Positions 8,331-17,445 are shown, numbered from the stretch's first letter. The stretch is DNA of 64,000 bases from PFJX01 sp964393825 (GCA_964393825.1 CAYMUY010000005.1:1-64000), one strand, 5' to 3'. The notes: generated by a model from the sequence alone, not told the origin. Numbers and translations are program-made.

Positions 8331-10604
8331 ATGGGAGCCACCCCATCACCCGGCAGCACACGCCACACAACAGCAGCCACACGCACGCCCTCGCGGGCAG
8401 GACATCACTTCATGATCGGACGGTCGTCCCCGCGCGCCGGCTTCGCGCTTGCCGCGATGGCCTGGCTGCTGGCCGGGTGCGGTGGGGGGGGTGGCGGCGG
8501 CGCCACCACCGCCTCGCCCAGCGGCGGCGCCCTGGTCGGCACCTTTATCGACGCCGCCGTGTCCGGCCTGGAGTTCGAGTCCGCAACGGGCAGCGGCATC
8601 ACCGACGGCCATGGCAACTTTACCTATCGCGCCGGCGAGCGGGTGACCTTCAGGATCGGCAACCTCCACCTCGGATCCGCCGTGCCGAACGCGGGCAAGG
8701 TCACGCCACTGGACCTGATCGGCACCCGGGACAGCAACGACGAAAGAGTCTTGCGCATCCTTCGCACCCTGCAATCCATGGACTCTGACGACAACCCGGA
8801 GAACGGCATCGACATTCCCGCCAGCATCCGGGAAACGCTGAAACGGCAGGAGCGGGTGGATCTCGATCACAGCGAGACCACGGACGATCAGGTCACCGGC
8901 CTGGTCGGCAGCTACAAGGTGAGCAAGGAAGACGCCAAAGCGCACTTCGAGCGACACAAGGATGACGACTCGAACGGAAAGGAAGGGTATGTGCCCCCCG
9001 CCCCTCCGGCAGCCGCCCCTTCGGGCAATTACGCCCTCGTCGCCTGGAATGATCTCGGCATGCACTGCGTCGATGGCAAGGACTACTCCGTGTTCTCCAT
9101 CCTGCCCCCCTACAACAACCTGCATGCCCACCTGATCTCGCGCTCGGCCGCCAGCAACAAGCAGGTCACGCAGGGCGTGACGCTGACCTACGAGGCCGTC
9201 GCCGACAGCACCGGCTCCATCAACACCCGCAGCGCGACCAAGACCAATTTCTGGGACTGGGTCCTGAAACTGTTCGGCGCCCAGCCCGCGGCCGACCGGG
9301 GCTTGAACCTGAGCGCCCCCGGCACCAGCAACCCGACGCCATCGCTGGCGCCGGCCACGATGACCTACAACAGCCTGCACGGCTGGTGGGAGGCGGAAGG
9401 CATTCCCGTCACCCCGTATGACGACAAAGGCGTGAAGAACTACTACCCCATGGTCAAGGTGGTGGCGAAAGACGCATCGGGCAGTGTGCTGGCTTCCACC
9501 AAGGTGGTGCTGCCGGTCTCCGACGAGATGAGCTGCAAGTCCTGCCACGCCTCGACCAGCGGCAACGCCGCCCGGCCCGTCGCCGGCTGGGTCAATGACG
9601 CCGACCCGGAGAAGGACTGGAAGAAGAACATCCTGCGGCTGCATGACGAAAAATTCCCCAATGCCATCGCCACGGCGAACATGCAAGCCACATATACCGG
9701 TGGCACCTTGCTGGCCACGGCCAATGCCGGGCAGCCGGTCTTGTGCGCCGGCTGCCACAAGTCCAACGCCCTGGGCACACCGGCGAAGGCGGGCATCAAG
9801 CCGCTGACCGAGGCCCTGCATGCGCGCCACGCCAGCGTGCAGGACCCGACCAGCAACATGACGCTGGACAACCTGTCCAACCGCGATTCCTGCTATCTCT
9901 GCCATCCCGGTTCGAAGACCAAGTGCCTGCGTGGTGTCATGGGCAATGCCAAGAAGGCTGACGGCAGCAACGCCATCGACTGCCAGAGCTGCCACGGCAA
10001 CATGAGCAAGGTGGGCCAGGCCGGCCGCGAAGGCTGGCTGGACGAACCTGCCTGCCAGCATTGCCATGACCAGGACGCGAGCGGCAACTTCGTACGCTTC
10101 ACGTCGGCCTTCGACAATGGCGGCCTGCTGCGCGCGGTCCGCGACAGCCGTTTTGCCAGCACCGCCAACACGCCGGCCAGCGGCGTGTCCCTGTACCGCT
10201 TCAGCAAGGGCCACGGCAACCTGCAATGCGAGTCCTGCCACGGCTCGACCCACGCCGAATACCCCAGCTCACATTCCAACGACAACGTCCAGAGCCTGGA
10301 TCTACAGGGCTACATCGGTACCATCGCGGAATGTTCGGTCTGCCATGCCACGGTTCCCATGACCGCTTCGGGCGGCCCGCATGGCATGCACACGCTCGGC
10401 CAGGGTTGGGTGGTCAGTCATGGCCATTATGCCGAGAACAACGCCACCGCCTGCGCGACCTGCCATGGCAAGGATTACCGTGGCGGCATCCTGGCCAAGG
10501 CATCGACGGCACGCACCTTCAGCGTGAAGGGTGGGCTCAAGACCTATACCGCCGGGCAGCAGGTCGGCTGTTACGACTGCCACAACGGCCCGAACGGGGA
10601 CTGA
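8331..10604 (+). CDS. Nine-heme c-type cytochrome lipoprotein
   Basis: This 757-residue protein starts at the ATG at 8331, chosen for the strong AGGAGGAG site in front. A long n-region precedes a lipoprotein signal with lipobox LAGC, then a Gly-rich spacer. Residues from about 60 to 200 form an N-terminal domain with GTFIDAAVSGLEF and DGHGNFTYRAGE. Next comes a segment with NDLGMHCVDGKDYSVFSILP, a module I recall from large multiheme cytochromes of metal-reducing bacteria. Nine CxxCH heme sites follow: CKSCH, CAGCH, CYLCH, CQSCH, CQHCH, CESCH, CSVCH, CATCH and CYDCH. A lipid-anchored electron carrier at the outer membrane is inferred. An ATG at 8412 (MIGRSS) would give a more usual signal-peptide length. 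Confidence 0.85.
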   Translation: MGATPSPGSTRHTTAATRTPSRAGHHFMIGRSSPRAGFALAAMAWLLAGCGGGGGGGATTASPSGGALVGTFIDAAVSGLEFESATGSGITDGHGNFTYRAGERVTFRIGNLHLGSAVPNAGKVTPLDLIGTRDSNDERVLRILRTLQSMDSDDNPENGIDIPASIRETLKRQERVDLDHSETTDDQVTGLVGSYKVSKEDAKAHFERHKDDDSNGKEGYVPPAPPAAAPSGNYALVAWNDLGMHCVDGKDYSVFSILPPYNNLHAHLISRSAASNKQVTQGVTLTYEAVADSTGSINTRSATKTNFWDWVLKLFGAQPAADRGLNLSAPGTSNPTPSLAPATMTYNSLHGWWEAEGIPVTPYDDKGVKNYYPMVKVVAKDASGSVLASTKVVLPVSDEMSCKSCHASTSGNAARPVAGWVNDADPEKDWKKNILRLHDEKFPNAIATANMQATYTGGTLLATANAGQPVLCAGCHKSNALGTPAKAGIKPLTEALHARHASVQDPTSNMTLDNLSNRDSCYLCHPGSKTKCLRGVMGNAKKADGSNAIDCQSCHGNMSKVGQAGREGWLDEPACQHCHDQDASGNFVRFTSAFDNGGLLRAVRDSRFASTANTPASGVSLYRFSKGHGNLQCESCHGSTHAEYPSSHSNDNVQSLDLQGYIGTIAECSVCHATVPMTASGGPHGMHTLGQGWVVSHGHYAENNATACATCHGKDYRGGILAKASTARTFSVKGGLKTYTAGQQVGCYDCHNGPNGD

Positions 10605-10661
10605 GCGGCGTAACGCCGCCAGACCACCCGACCCCGCCTGAGCCGGCGGGGTGAAACCGTC

Positions 10662-10697
10662 ACCTGGCGGGCACTTGCTGCCCGCCAGGTTTTTTTT
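10662..10697 (+). terminator. Rho-independent terminator after the cytochrome gene
   Basis: An 11-base stem (ACCTGGCGGGC pairing with GCCCGCCAGGT), a 7-base loop and then a run of eight T form a textbook intrinsic terminator 58 bases after the cytochrome stop codon. This indicates that the cytochrome is a single-gene unit, separate from the downstream dsbC-like gene. Confidence 0.93.
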
Positions 10698-10778
10698 GGG
10701 TCAGCGAAGATCACGCTTGAATCGGCCACAAACCCGGCGAGACGGCTATGCTTCGCTTCTTTTCCATCGACACCCCCC

Positions 10779-11510
10779 ATGCGACCGACCCTCACGCCCC
10801 TGCTCGCCGCCCCGCTCGCGCTCATCCTGGCGGCCTGCGCGCCCCACGACGACCAGGCCGCGCTCCGTCAAGCCATCCAGAAATGGGCCGGGCCCGAACG
10901 CCACATCGAAAGCATCCGTGCCGCCGGCTTTCTCGATCTGTATGAAATCCACATGGATGGTGAACTGTTCTATAGCGACGCCCGTGGCGAGCACATCTTC
11001 GTCGGCAACGTCCTCGACCTTGGTGAGCAGCGCAACCTGACCCAGGAGCGTCAGAAGGAACTGTCGCGTATCGATTTCTCGGCGTTGCCGCTGAAGCTGG
11101 CGGCCAAGCAGGTACGTGGCAACGGCCGCCGCGTCCTGGCGACCTTCGAGGACCCCAATTGCAGCTATTGCCGGAAACTCGCCGCGGAGCTGGAAACGCT
11201 GGACGATGTCACCGTCTACACCTTCCTGCTGCCCATCCTGTCCGAGGATTCGGTCAACAAGACGCGGGCGATCTGGTGCGCGCCGGATCGCGGCCGGGCC
11301 TGGCGCGACTGGATCGTCGCCGGCCGGATGCCGGCGGCGTCCGACTGCGAGGCGCCGCTGGATGAACTGCTCGCCCTCGGCCGCAGGTACCACGTCACCG
11401 GCACGCCGACCCTGTTCCTGGCCGACGGTCAGCGTATCGGCGGCTACGTGCCCGCCGCGCAACTGGAGCAAGCCCTGGCCGCGAGCGCGGCGGGCGGCGT
11501 CGCTCAGTGA
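10779..11510 (+). CDS. dsbC: DsbC-like thiol:disulfide interchange lipoprotein
   Basis: This 243-residue protein has an export signal ending in a lipobox-like LAAC (Cys20). The N-terminal part (about residues 25-100) matches the DsbC dimerisation domain, with the GFLDLYEIHMDGELFYSD pattern. The catalytic thioredoxin fold follows, with FEDPNCSYC (Cys128 and Cys131) and the cis-Pro loop TGTPTLF. DsbC enzymes reshuffle wrong disulfides in periplasmic proteins and also help c-type cytochrome maturation, which fits the neighbouring nine-heme cytochrome. It is convergent with czcC and overlaps its end by 7 bases. Lipid anchoring would be unusual for DsbC; plain signal peptidase cleavage is an alternative. 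Confidence 0.85.
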   Translation: MRPTLTPLLAAPLALILAACAPHDDQAALRQAIQKWAGPERHIESIRAAGFLDLYEIHMDGELFYSDARGEHIFVGNVLDLGEQRNLTQERQKELSRIDFSALPLKLAAKQVRGNGRRVLATFEDPNCSYCRKLAAELETLDDVTVYTFLLPILSEDSVNKTRAIWCAPDRGRAWRDWIVAGRMPAASDCEAPLDELLALGRRYHVTGTPTLFLADGQRIGGYVPAAQLEQALAASAAGGVAQ

Positions 11511-12796
11511 TGATCTTCCCGCATCGGCCACAGCCGATGGCTGTCCAGCAGCAGCCGGGCGGCGGCCTCATGCACATCCAGCCGCGATAGCAGCACCTCG
11601 CGGCGGGCGTCGCGCGCACCCTTGCGGGCATTCAGCGCTTCCCAGAGCGGCGTTTCGCCCATCTGGTAGGCGCGCCAGGCCAGATCGGCATAGCCATCCA
11701 GTTGCCGCGCCATTTCTTCCTGGGACGTCAGTCGATTCAGGGTACCCCGCACGCGCGCATGGAGCACACGAATCTCACCTTCGATGCGTGCCCGGGTGGC
11801 GGCTTCCTCTTGCGCCAGGGCGCCGGCCTCCTCCGTGGCCATGTCCACGCGGGCGCGACGATGTTCACCGGGCAGCGGCAAGGTGAGGTGGAGGCCGATC
11901 AGGTTGTCCTGGCCATCGCGTTCGCGCGAGAAACGCAGACCCAGCGAAGGGTCGGGCATGAGATCGGCCTTCTGCCGCCGCGCCTGGATGCGCATGCGCT
12001 CGGCTTCCCAGTTCAGGATGGCGAGTTCGTGATTGTGTTCCAGCGCCGCAGCCACCCACTCGCCGGCATTGCCCGACAGTTGCGGCAGGTCGCCGGACTG
12101 GACGGCCGGCGACGGCAGGCCCGGGAAACGCGCCACGAGGTGGGCGGCAGCCTCCGCCGCCGCGGTCTCGCCGCGTCGGGTTTCGGCCTCGGCCTGGCGC
12201 AGGGCGGCGTCTGCCTGCGCGCGTTCCATGCGCGCGGCATCGCCCGCCTTGATGCGCTTTTCCACCACCTCGCGCTGCTGCTTCAGCAGCACCGCCTGCT
12301 CCCGCCAGGCCGCGGCCTCGGCCTGGGCGCGCAGGGCGCCGTACCAGGTGGCGAGCAGGTCGCGCGCGGCTTCGTGACGGGCATCGCCCACCCGCTCCTC
12401 GGCAGTGGCCACCAGGGTGTCGCCGATCGCCCGGTCCAGTTTCGCCTTGCCGGGCAGGCGCAGACCGCGCTCGATGCCGATCTCCCAGTCGTTCATGCTA
12501 CCGATGCCGCTTTCACGACGGCGGGTATAGCCGGCGCTGGCCTGATATTCATGCTCCCCGGCCTGCAACTGACGCCCCCCGGCCCGCGCCGCCGCGACCC
12601 GCGCCTGGGCGGCGAGCACCGTGGGATGCGCATCCAGTACAGTCTCGACGGCCGCCAGCGGCGGCAAATCGGCCGGTACCGAGAGATCCACACCGGCGTG
12701 GGCCAGGCCGCTCAGCAGCAGTACCAGCGCGGCCTGGATGCCGCGCGGCGGCAACCAGGTCAGGCCCATGGGGGCCCGTTTCCAAATAGTGTTCAT
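11504..12796 (-). CDS. czcC: CzcC-like outer-membrane efflux protein (TolC family)
   Basis: This 430-residue protein has a signal peptide (a hydrophobic stretch ending GLAHAGVD) and two halves of TolC-type helical hairpins. Visible pieces are AAVETVLDAHPTVLAAQARV, a middle Ala-rich coiled region, and the second repeat HNHELAILNWEAERMRIQA with LMPDPSLGLRFSRERDG. These are typical of CzcC/CusC outer-membrane channels that complete a tripartite RND pump. It is the last gene of the efflux operon and overlaps the DUF3240 gene by 4 bases. In the classic czc operon czcC comes first, so the order here is rearranged. Confidence 0.9.
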   Translation of the reverse strand: MNTIWKRAPMGLTWLPPRGIQAALVLLLSGLAHAGVDLSVPADLPPLAAVETVLDAHPTVLAAQARVAAARAGGRQLQAGEHEYQASAGYTRRRESGIGSMNDWEIGIERGLRLPGKAKLDRAIGDTLVATAEERVGDARHEAARDLLATWYGALRAQAEAAAWREQAVLLKQQREVVEKRIKAGDAARMERAQADAALRQAEAETRRGETAAAEAAAHLVARFPGLPSPAVQSGDLPQLSGNAGEWVAAALEHNHELAILNWEAERMRIQARRQKADLMPDPSLGLRFSRERDGQDNLIGLHLTLPLPGEHRRARVDMATEEAGALAQEEAATRARIEGEIRVLHARVRGTLNRLTSQEEMARQLDGYADLAWRAYQMGETPLWEALNARKGARDARREVLLSRLDVHEAAARLLLDSHRLWPMREDHH

Positions 12797-13098
12797 CCCA
12801 ATCTCCCGAATTCGATCACCGGCGTCAGCCAGTAGGCCACGTCCCGCTTGGGGAACGTGTGTTTGAGTTCATCCAGCAGGCGACCGGCGGCTTCCGCTTC
12901 CAGCACGATCTTGAACTTGGTGCGGGCGACGCGGCCACGCACCTGTTCCTGCGGCGTCAAGGCATGTCCGCGGCTGCCGCGCCCTTCGGCGTGTACCAGG
13001 GTGAAGGCGCCGCCCCATTCCGGATGCGCGAGCAGATACTCGGCCAGGGTTTCCTCCAGGCTGGACGGCGCCACCAGGGTCAGTTGAACCAGACTCAT
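12793..13098 (-). CDS. DUF3240 family protein in a metal-efflux operon
   Basis: This 101-residue cytoplasmic protein matches DUF3240: an N-terminal LVQLTLVAPSSLEETLAEYL, a central GGAFTLVHAEGRG, and KFKIVLEAEAAGRLLDEL near the end. The fold predicted for this family resembles small PII-like or ACT-like regulators (inference). DUF3240 genes are found almost only beside CzcA-type pumps. Here the gene is coupled by ATGA overlaps to czcA upstream and czcC downstream. A role in sensing or tuning the pump is plausible, but its mechanism is unknown to me. Confidence 0.8.
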   Translation of the reverse strand: MSLVQLTLVAPSSLEETLAEYLLAHPEWGGAFTLVHAEGRGSRGHALTPQEQVRGRVARTKFKIVLEAEAAGRLLDELKHTFPKRDVAYWLTPVIEFGRLG

Positions 13099-16000
13099 GC
13101 TTCGTTCTCCCCGTCGCCCGGGCGACGCTCGAAGTTCCCCTCGCCCGCGGGCGGGAGCGGGACTGGGGATAAAGGGGACAAAATGAACCGTCGATACAGC
13201 ACCGGCAGCACCAGCAAGGTCAGCACCGTCGAGGTGAACAGCCCGCCCATGACCACGATGGCCAGCGGTTTCTGGATCTCCGAACCCGGCCCGCTGGCGG
13301 TGAGCAGGGGCAGCAGGCCGAAAGCGGTGATGCTGGCGGTCATCATCACCGGCCGCAAGCGGCGCAGGGAGCCCTCGCGCACCACGCTGGTGGCCGACAA
13401 GCCCTCATCGCGCAACTGGTTGAAGTAGGAGACCAGCACGACACCGTTCAACACCGCGATGCCGAGCAGGGCGATGAAACCCACCGAGGCCGGCACCGAC
13501 AGGTACTCGCCGGTGACCCCCAGCGCCATCACGCCGCCGACCAGGGCAAAGGGCGCGTTGGCCATGATCAGCGTCGCCTGGCGCAGGGAACGAAAGGTGG
13601 CGAACAGCAGCAGGAAGATCAAGCCCAGCGCCACCGGCACCACCACCGCCAGACGCATGGCGGCGCGCTGCTGATTCTCGAACTGGCCGCCATAGACGAC
13701 GCTGTAGCCCTGGGGCAGCCGCACCTTGGCGGCCACCGCGCGTTTCACGTCCTCGACGAAGCCGACCAGATCGCGGCCGGTCACATTGCTCTGGATCACC
13801 ACATAGCGGGCGCCATTCTCGCGGTTGACCGCAACTGGCCCGTCGGCGCGAACCAGATGCGCCACCTCGGCCAGGGGAATGGCCAGGCCATCGCCGGTGG
13901 GAATGCGCAGGCGCTCGAACAGGGCGGGCGAGACGCGCACGTTCTCGCCCGCGCGCAGGATCAGCGGCGTGCGACGCGCGCCTTCCTGGATCACGCCGAT
14001 CTTCACGCCTTCCAGATGCGCTTTCAGGAAATCGGACACCTCATCCACGGTGAGGCCATGACGGCCCAGGGCGAGGCGATCGAGCTCCACGCGGAAATAC
14101 TGGACGCCATCGTTCTTCACCGAGAACACGTCCTGGGCGCCAGGAATGCCCTTCAGCAAGGTTTCGACCTCGCCGGCCAGTTGGTTGAGCGCCGCCAGAT
14201 CGGTGCCGAACAGCTTGACCGCCAGATCGCCGCGCGAGCCGGTGAGCATTTCCGAGACGCGCATGTCGATCGGCTGGGTGAAGCCGAAGGTCACGCCGGG
14301 GAAATCCGCCATGACCTTGCGGATTTCCTCGGTCAGCCATTCCTTGTCCGGCTTGCGCCAGCTTTCCTTGGGTTTCAGCACCAGGAAGGTATCGGTCTGG
14401 TTGAGGCTCATCGGATCGAGGCCCAGTTCATCGGAACCGGCGCGCGCCACCACGCCCTTGATCTCCGGCACCCGTTCCAGCAACGCCCGTTGCACCCGCA
14501 GGTCGATATCGAGGCTGGCGTCGAGGCTGATCGAGGGCAGTTTTTCCAGTTGCACCAGCAGGTCGCCCTCATCCAGCGTCGGCATGAAGGATTTGCCGAT
14601 GAACGGATAGATCGCCGCCGCCGCCAGCAACAGGACGAGAGCGCCCGCCATGACCATTCGGAAATGGCCCAGTGCCCAATCCAGCAGCGGCCGGTAGCCG
14701 CGATCCAGTTGCCGCATCAGCCAGGGTTCCCCATGCGCGCCTTCCTTGATAATCAGGGCGCCCAGCGCCGGCACCACGGTCAGGGACAGGAACAATGCCG
14801 CGCCAAGCGCGAACACGATGGTCAACGCCACCGGGATGAACAGCTTGCCTTCCAGGCCTTCCAGGGTGAGCAGCGGCAGGAACACGATCAGGATGATCAG
14901 CACCCCGGCCGCGGTCGGGGTCGAGACCTCGCGCACGGCGCGGTAGACCTGGTGGAGCTTGGGCGTGCCGCTCGAATGCGCCAGGCGGGTGACGATGTTT
15001 TCCACCACCACCACCGCCGCATCCACCAGCAGGCCGATGGCGATGGCCAGCCCGCCCAGGCTCATCAGGTTGGCGGAAAGACCGAAACGCTGCATCAGCC
15101 AGAACGCGGCCAGCGCCGACAGCGGCAACACCACGGCCACGGTCAGTGCGGCGCGGACATTGCCGAGGAACAGGAACAGCAGGATCAGCACCAGCACCAC
15201 CGCCTCCATGAGCGCGTGCGCCACCGTGCCGACGGCACGCTCGACCAGGCTGGAGCGGTCATAGAAAGGCACCACGGTGACGCCCTTCGGCAAGCGCGGC
15301 GCGATTTCCTTGAGACGCGCCTTCACCAGCGCCACCACCTGCTGCGCGTTGGCGCCCTTCAGGCCCAGCACCAGACCCTCCACCGCCTCGCCCTGGCCAT
15401 CCTTGGTGACGCCGCCATAGCGGGTCAGGCTGGAGACACGCACCTGCGCCACATCGGCGACCCGCACCGGCACGCCAGCGACCCGCTTCACGACGATGGC
15501 GGCGAGATCGTCCAGCGATTTCACCGCGCCCTCGATCCGTACTACCCAGACTTCCTCGCCCTCGGCCAGACGCCCGGCGCCATCGTTCTTCAGGTTGCTT
15601 TCCAGGGCACCCATCAATTCCGGCAGGGTGACGCCGCGCGCGCTCATCGCCGCGTTGTCCGGCGCCACTTCGAAAGTGCGCGCGAAGCCACCCAGCGAGT
15701 TGACGTCCGCCACCCCCGGCAGGGTGCGCAACTGCGGCCGGATCACCCAGTCCAGCAGGGCGCGCCGCTCGTCCAGCGGCAGGGGACCCTCGACGGTGAA
15801 CATGAACATTTCCGACAACGGCGTGGTGATCGGCGCCAGGCCGCCGGAAATACCGGCCGGCAGATCGCCCATCACCGCGGCGAGCCGTTCCGCCACCTGC
15901 TGCCGCGCCCAGTAGATGTCGGTACCGTCCTCGAAATCGATGGTGATGTCGGTCAACGCATACTTCGCCACGGAGCGCAGCAGACGCTGTTTCGGGATGC

Positions 16001-16223
16001 CCAGCATCTCGGTTTCGATCGGCGCCACCAGGCGCGCCTCCACTTCCTCCGGCGTCATGCCGGGCGCTTTCAGGATCAGCTTGACCTGGGTGGTGGAGAC
16101 ATCGGGAAAGGCGTCGATGGGAATCTCGCGCCACGCCTTCACCCCCGCCGCCACCAGCAGCAGGGTGAACAGCAGGGTCAACAGGCGCTGGGTGAGGGCG
16201 AATTCGGCGAGCTTGTTCAGCAT
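13095..16223 (-). CDS. czcA: CzcA-family heavy-metal RND efflux pump
   Basis: This 1042-residue inner-membrane pump has the full RND layout: TM1, a large periplasmic domain, TM2-6, a second periplasmic domain from about residue 555, and TM8-12. Heavy-metal-type features include IDFEDGTDIYWARQQVAERL (about 95-114) and the FTQPIDMRVSEMLTG segment. In TM4 the motif AIGLLVDAAVVVVEN keeps Asp401 and Glu408 but has Ala395 where CzcA has its first Asp. The TM4 motif is closer to CusA-like pumps, while the porter segment looks CzcA-like, so the exported metal is uncertain. It takes the middle place between czcB and the DUF3240/czcC pair. Confidence 0.93.
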   Translation of the reverse strand: MLNKLAEFALTQRLLTLLFTLLLVAAGVKAWREIPIDAFPDVSTTQVKLILKAPGMTPEEVEARLVAPIETEMLGIPKQRLLRSVAKYALTDITIDFEDGTDIYWARQQVAERLAAVMGDLPAGISGGLAPITTPLSEMFMFTVEGPLPLDERRALLDWVIRPQLRTLPGVADVNSLGGFARTFEVAPDNAAMSARGVTLPELMGALESNLKNDGAGRLAEGEEVWVVRIEGAVKSLDDLAAIVVKRVAGVPVRVADVAQVRVSSLTRYGGVTKDGQGEAVEGLVLGLKGANAQQVVALVKARLKEIAPRLPKGVTVVPFYDRSSLVERAVGTVAHALMEAVVLVLILLFLFLGNVRAALTVAVVLPLSALAAFWLMQRFGLSANLMSLGGLAIAIGLLVDAAVVVVENIVTRLAHSSGTPKLHQVYRAVREVSTPTAAGVLIILIVFLPLLTLEGLEGKLFIPVALTIVFALGAALFLSLTVVPALGALIIKEGAHGEPWLMRQLDRGYRPLLDWALGHFRMVMAGALVLLLAAAAIYPFIGKSFMPTLDEGDLLVQLEKLPSISLDASLDIDLRVQRALLERVPEIKGVVARAGSDELGLDPMSLNQTDTFLVLKPKESWRKPDKEWLTEEIRKVMADFPGVTFGFTQPIDMRVSEMLTGSRGDLAVKLFGTDLAALNQLAGEVETLLKGIPGAQDVFSVKNDGVQYFRVELDRLALGRHGLTVDEVSDFLKAHLEGVKIGVIQEGARRTPLILRAGENVRVSPALFERLRIPTGDGLAIPLAEVAHLVRADGPVAVNRENGARYVVIQSNVTGRDLVGFVEDVKRAVAAKVRLPQGYSVVYGGQFENQQRAAMRLAVVVPVALGLIFLLLFATFRSLRQATLIMANAPFALVGGVMALGVTGEYLSVPASVGFIALLGIAVLNGVVLVSYFNQLRDEGLSATSVVREGSLRRLRPVMMTASITAFGLLPLLTASGPGSEIQKPLAIVVMGGLFTSTVLTLLVLPVLYRRFILSPLSPVPLPPAGEGNFERRPGDGENEA

Positions 16224-16250
16224 GGGTCGACTCCGGTCGCGTCGGCTGCC

Positions 16251-17330
16251 TTACTGGCCATCTTCCGCTCCCAGCCAGGCCGCCTTCAGCGCGGCGATGC
16301 CGCCCACCGCCACCAGTTCGCCCTCCCTGAAGTCGGCCTCCAGGGACACCATGCTGGCGGACTGCGACAGCACCCGGATTTCACGCGCCTCGAAACCGTC
16401 AGGACGGCGTACGAAGACATAGGCCTTGCCCGCCTCCCGCACCACCGCCCGCACCGGCACACGCCATTCCTGGCCACCGCCGATGCCGGTGATGCGCGCC
16501 GCCACGTTCTGGCCGGCGCGCAGCGCGCCGTCCGGATTGGTCACGCGGGCGCGGATGCGCACCGTCTGCGCCGCGCTGGTCGCCGGCAGCACCCGCAGCA
16601 CGGTACCGGTTTGTTGCCGTCCCGGCAGTTCCACCCGCATGCCGGGCTTGACCCGCGCCGCCACGTCCGAGGGCGCGTCGATCTCGATCCACAAGGGATC
16701 CAGGCTGGCGACGGTATAGAGTGCCGTGGCCGCCTCCACCCGGCTGCCCAGCGCCGCCTGGCGAGCGACGACCACGCCGCCGATCGGCGCGGCCAGGGTG
16801 ATTTCGCTGCTGTAACCCTCGCCGCGCTCGGCGCGGGCGATGGCATCCTGGCTCAAACCCTGGGCACGCAAGGACGCCCGCTGCGCATTCAGCGACGCCT
16901 TTGCCTGGGCCAGGGCGGCACCGCTGGCGCGCGCCCGCGCTTCGGGAATGATGCCCTCGCGCAGCAGGCCCTCGTCGCGGCGGGCGCTGTCACGTGCCAG
17001 GTCAAGCGTGCTGGCCGCCTGCGCCAGCCCGCCCTGCAGACCGATCAACTCCGGGCTGGACAGGCGAACCAGCGCCTGCCCACGTCGCACCGGCTCCCCT
17101 TCCGCCGCCAGCGTCGCCAGGACCAGACCGGCCACCGGCGCGGCCACGACACGAGTCTGGCCATCGGGAATCACCACATTCGCCGGCATTCCAGGTGACA
17201 GGCTACCGGCATGCCGGGTCAGCGGCGCGGTTTCCACGCCCAGCGATTTGATCTGGAGGGGGGTGAGTTTGATGGGAGCGGCCTGGACGCCGAAAGAAAA
17301 CAGCAGGAAAAACAGAGCGGAAAAACGCAT
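16251..17330 (-). CDS. czcB: CzcB-like periplasmic adaptor (membrane fusion protein)
   Basis: This 359-residue protein starts at the ATG at 17330 (MRFSALFFLLF) and has a signal peptide ending near VQAAPIK. The order is a barrel-sandwich half (VVAAPVAGLVLATLAAEGEP), an alpha-helical hairpin, the second lipoyl half (ITLAAPIGGVVVARQAALG) and beta-barrel/membrane-proximal domains. This is the standard layout of RND adaptor proteins that join CzcA to CzcC. There are no His-rich N-terminal metal-binding repeats as in plasmid-borne CzcB. It is the first gene of the efflux operon, so the main promoter should lie in the 145 bases upstream, where a paired direct repeat is seen. Confidence 0.9.
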   Translation of the reverse strand: MRFSALFFLLFSFGVQAAPIKLTPLQIKSLGVETAPLTRHAGSLSPGMPANVVIPDGQTRVVAAPVAGLVLATLAAEGEPVRRGQALVRLSSPELIGLQGGLAQAASTLDLARDSARRDEGLLREGIIPEARARASGAALAQAKASLNAQRASLRAQGLSQDAIARAERGEGYSSEITLAAPIGGVVVARQAALGSRVEAATALYTVASLDPLWIEIDAPSDVAARVKPGMRVELPGRQQTGTVLRVLPATSAAQTVRIRARVTNPDGALRAGQNVAARITGIGGGQEWRVPVRAVVREAGKAYVFVRRPDGFEAREIRVLSQSASMVSLEADFREGELVAVGGIAALKAAWLGAEDGQ

Positions 17331-17374
17331 GGGCGGTACCAATCAACGAGGTGGCGGGAAACTAGCCGCGACAC

Positions 17375-17391
17375 CTTAAAGGAGTCTTAAA
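17375..17391. promoter_or_regulatory. Candidate response-regulator box upstream of czcB
   Basis: Two CTTAAA half-sites are spaced exactly 11 bases apart (17375-17380 and 17386-17391), 45 bases upstream of the czcB ATG. Direct repeats with about one helical turn of spacing are the usual binding pattern of OmpR/PhoB-family regulators, and such a regulator gene starts at 18033. The link is an inference. Confidence 0.4.
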
Positions 17392-17414
17392 CCAAGTCCA
17401 AATCATCTAGGGCG

Positions 17415-17445
17415 GGCGGGGTGCGACCCTGGGCCACACCCCGCC
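17415..17445. other. Stem-loop downstream of the Gly-rich secreted protein gene
   Basis: GGCGGGGTG (17415-17423) pairs with CACCCCGCC (17437-17445) around a 13-base loop. It follows the stop of the gene at 17476-17820 in that gene's direction, but no T-run follows. It may act as a 3' stabilising or weak termination structure. Confidence 0.35.

Noticed and set aside
8346..10253. A 635-codon minus-strand frame opposite the cytochrome gene
   Set aside because: It has no motif, while the plus strand has nine CxxCH sites, a lipobox and a strong ribosome-binding site.
13857..17198. A 1113-codon open frame on the plus strand opposite czcA and czcB
   Set aside because: It is very His/Gln/Arg-rich with no domain, as expected for the reverse strand of GC-rich genes. 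The minus-strand frames have full RND and adaptor motifs.
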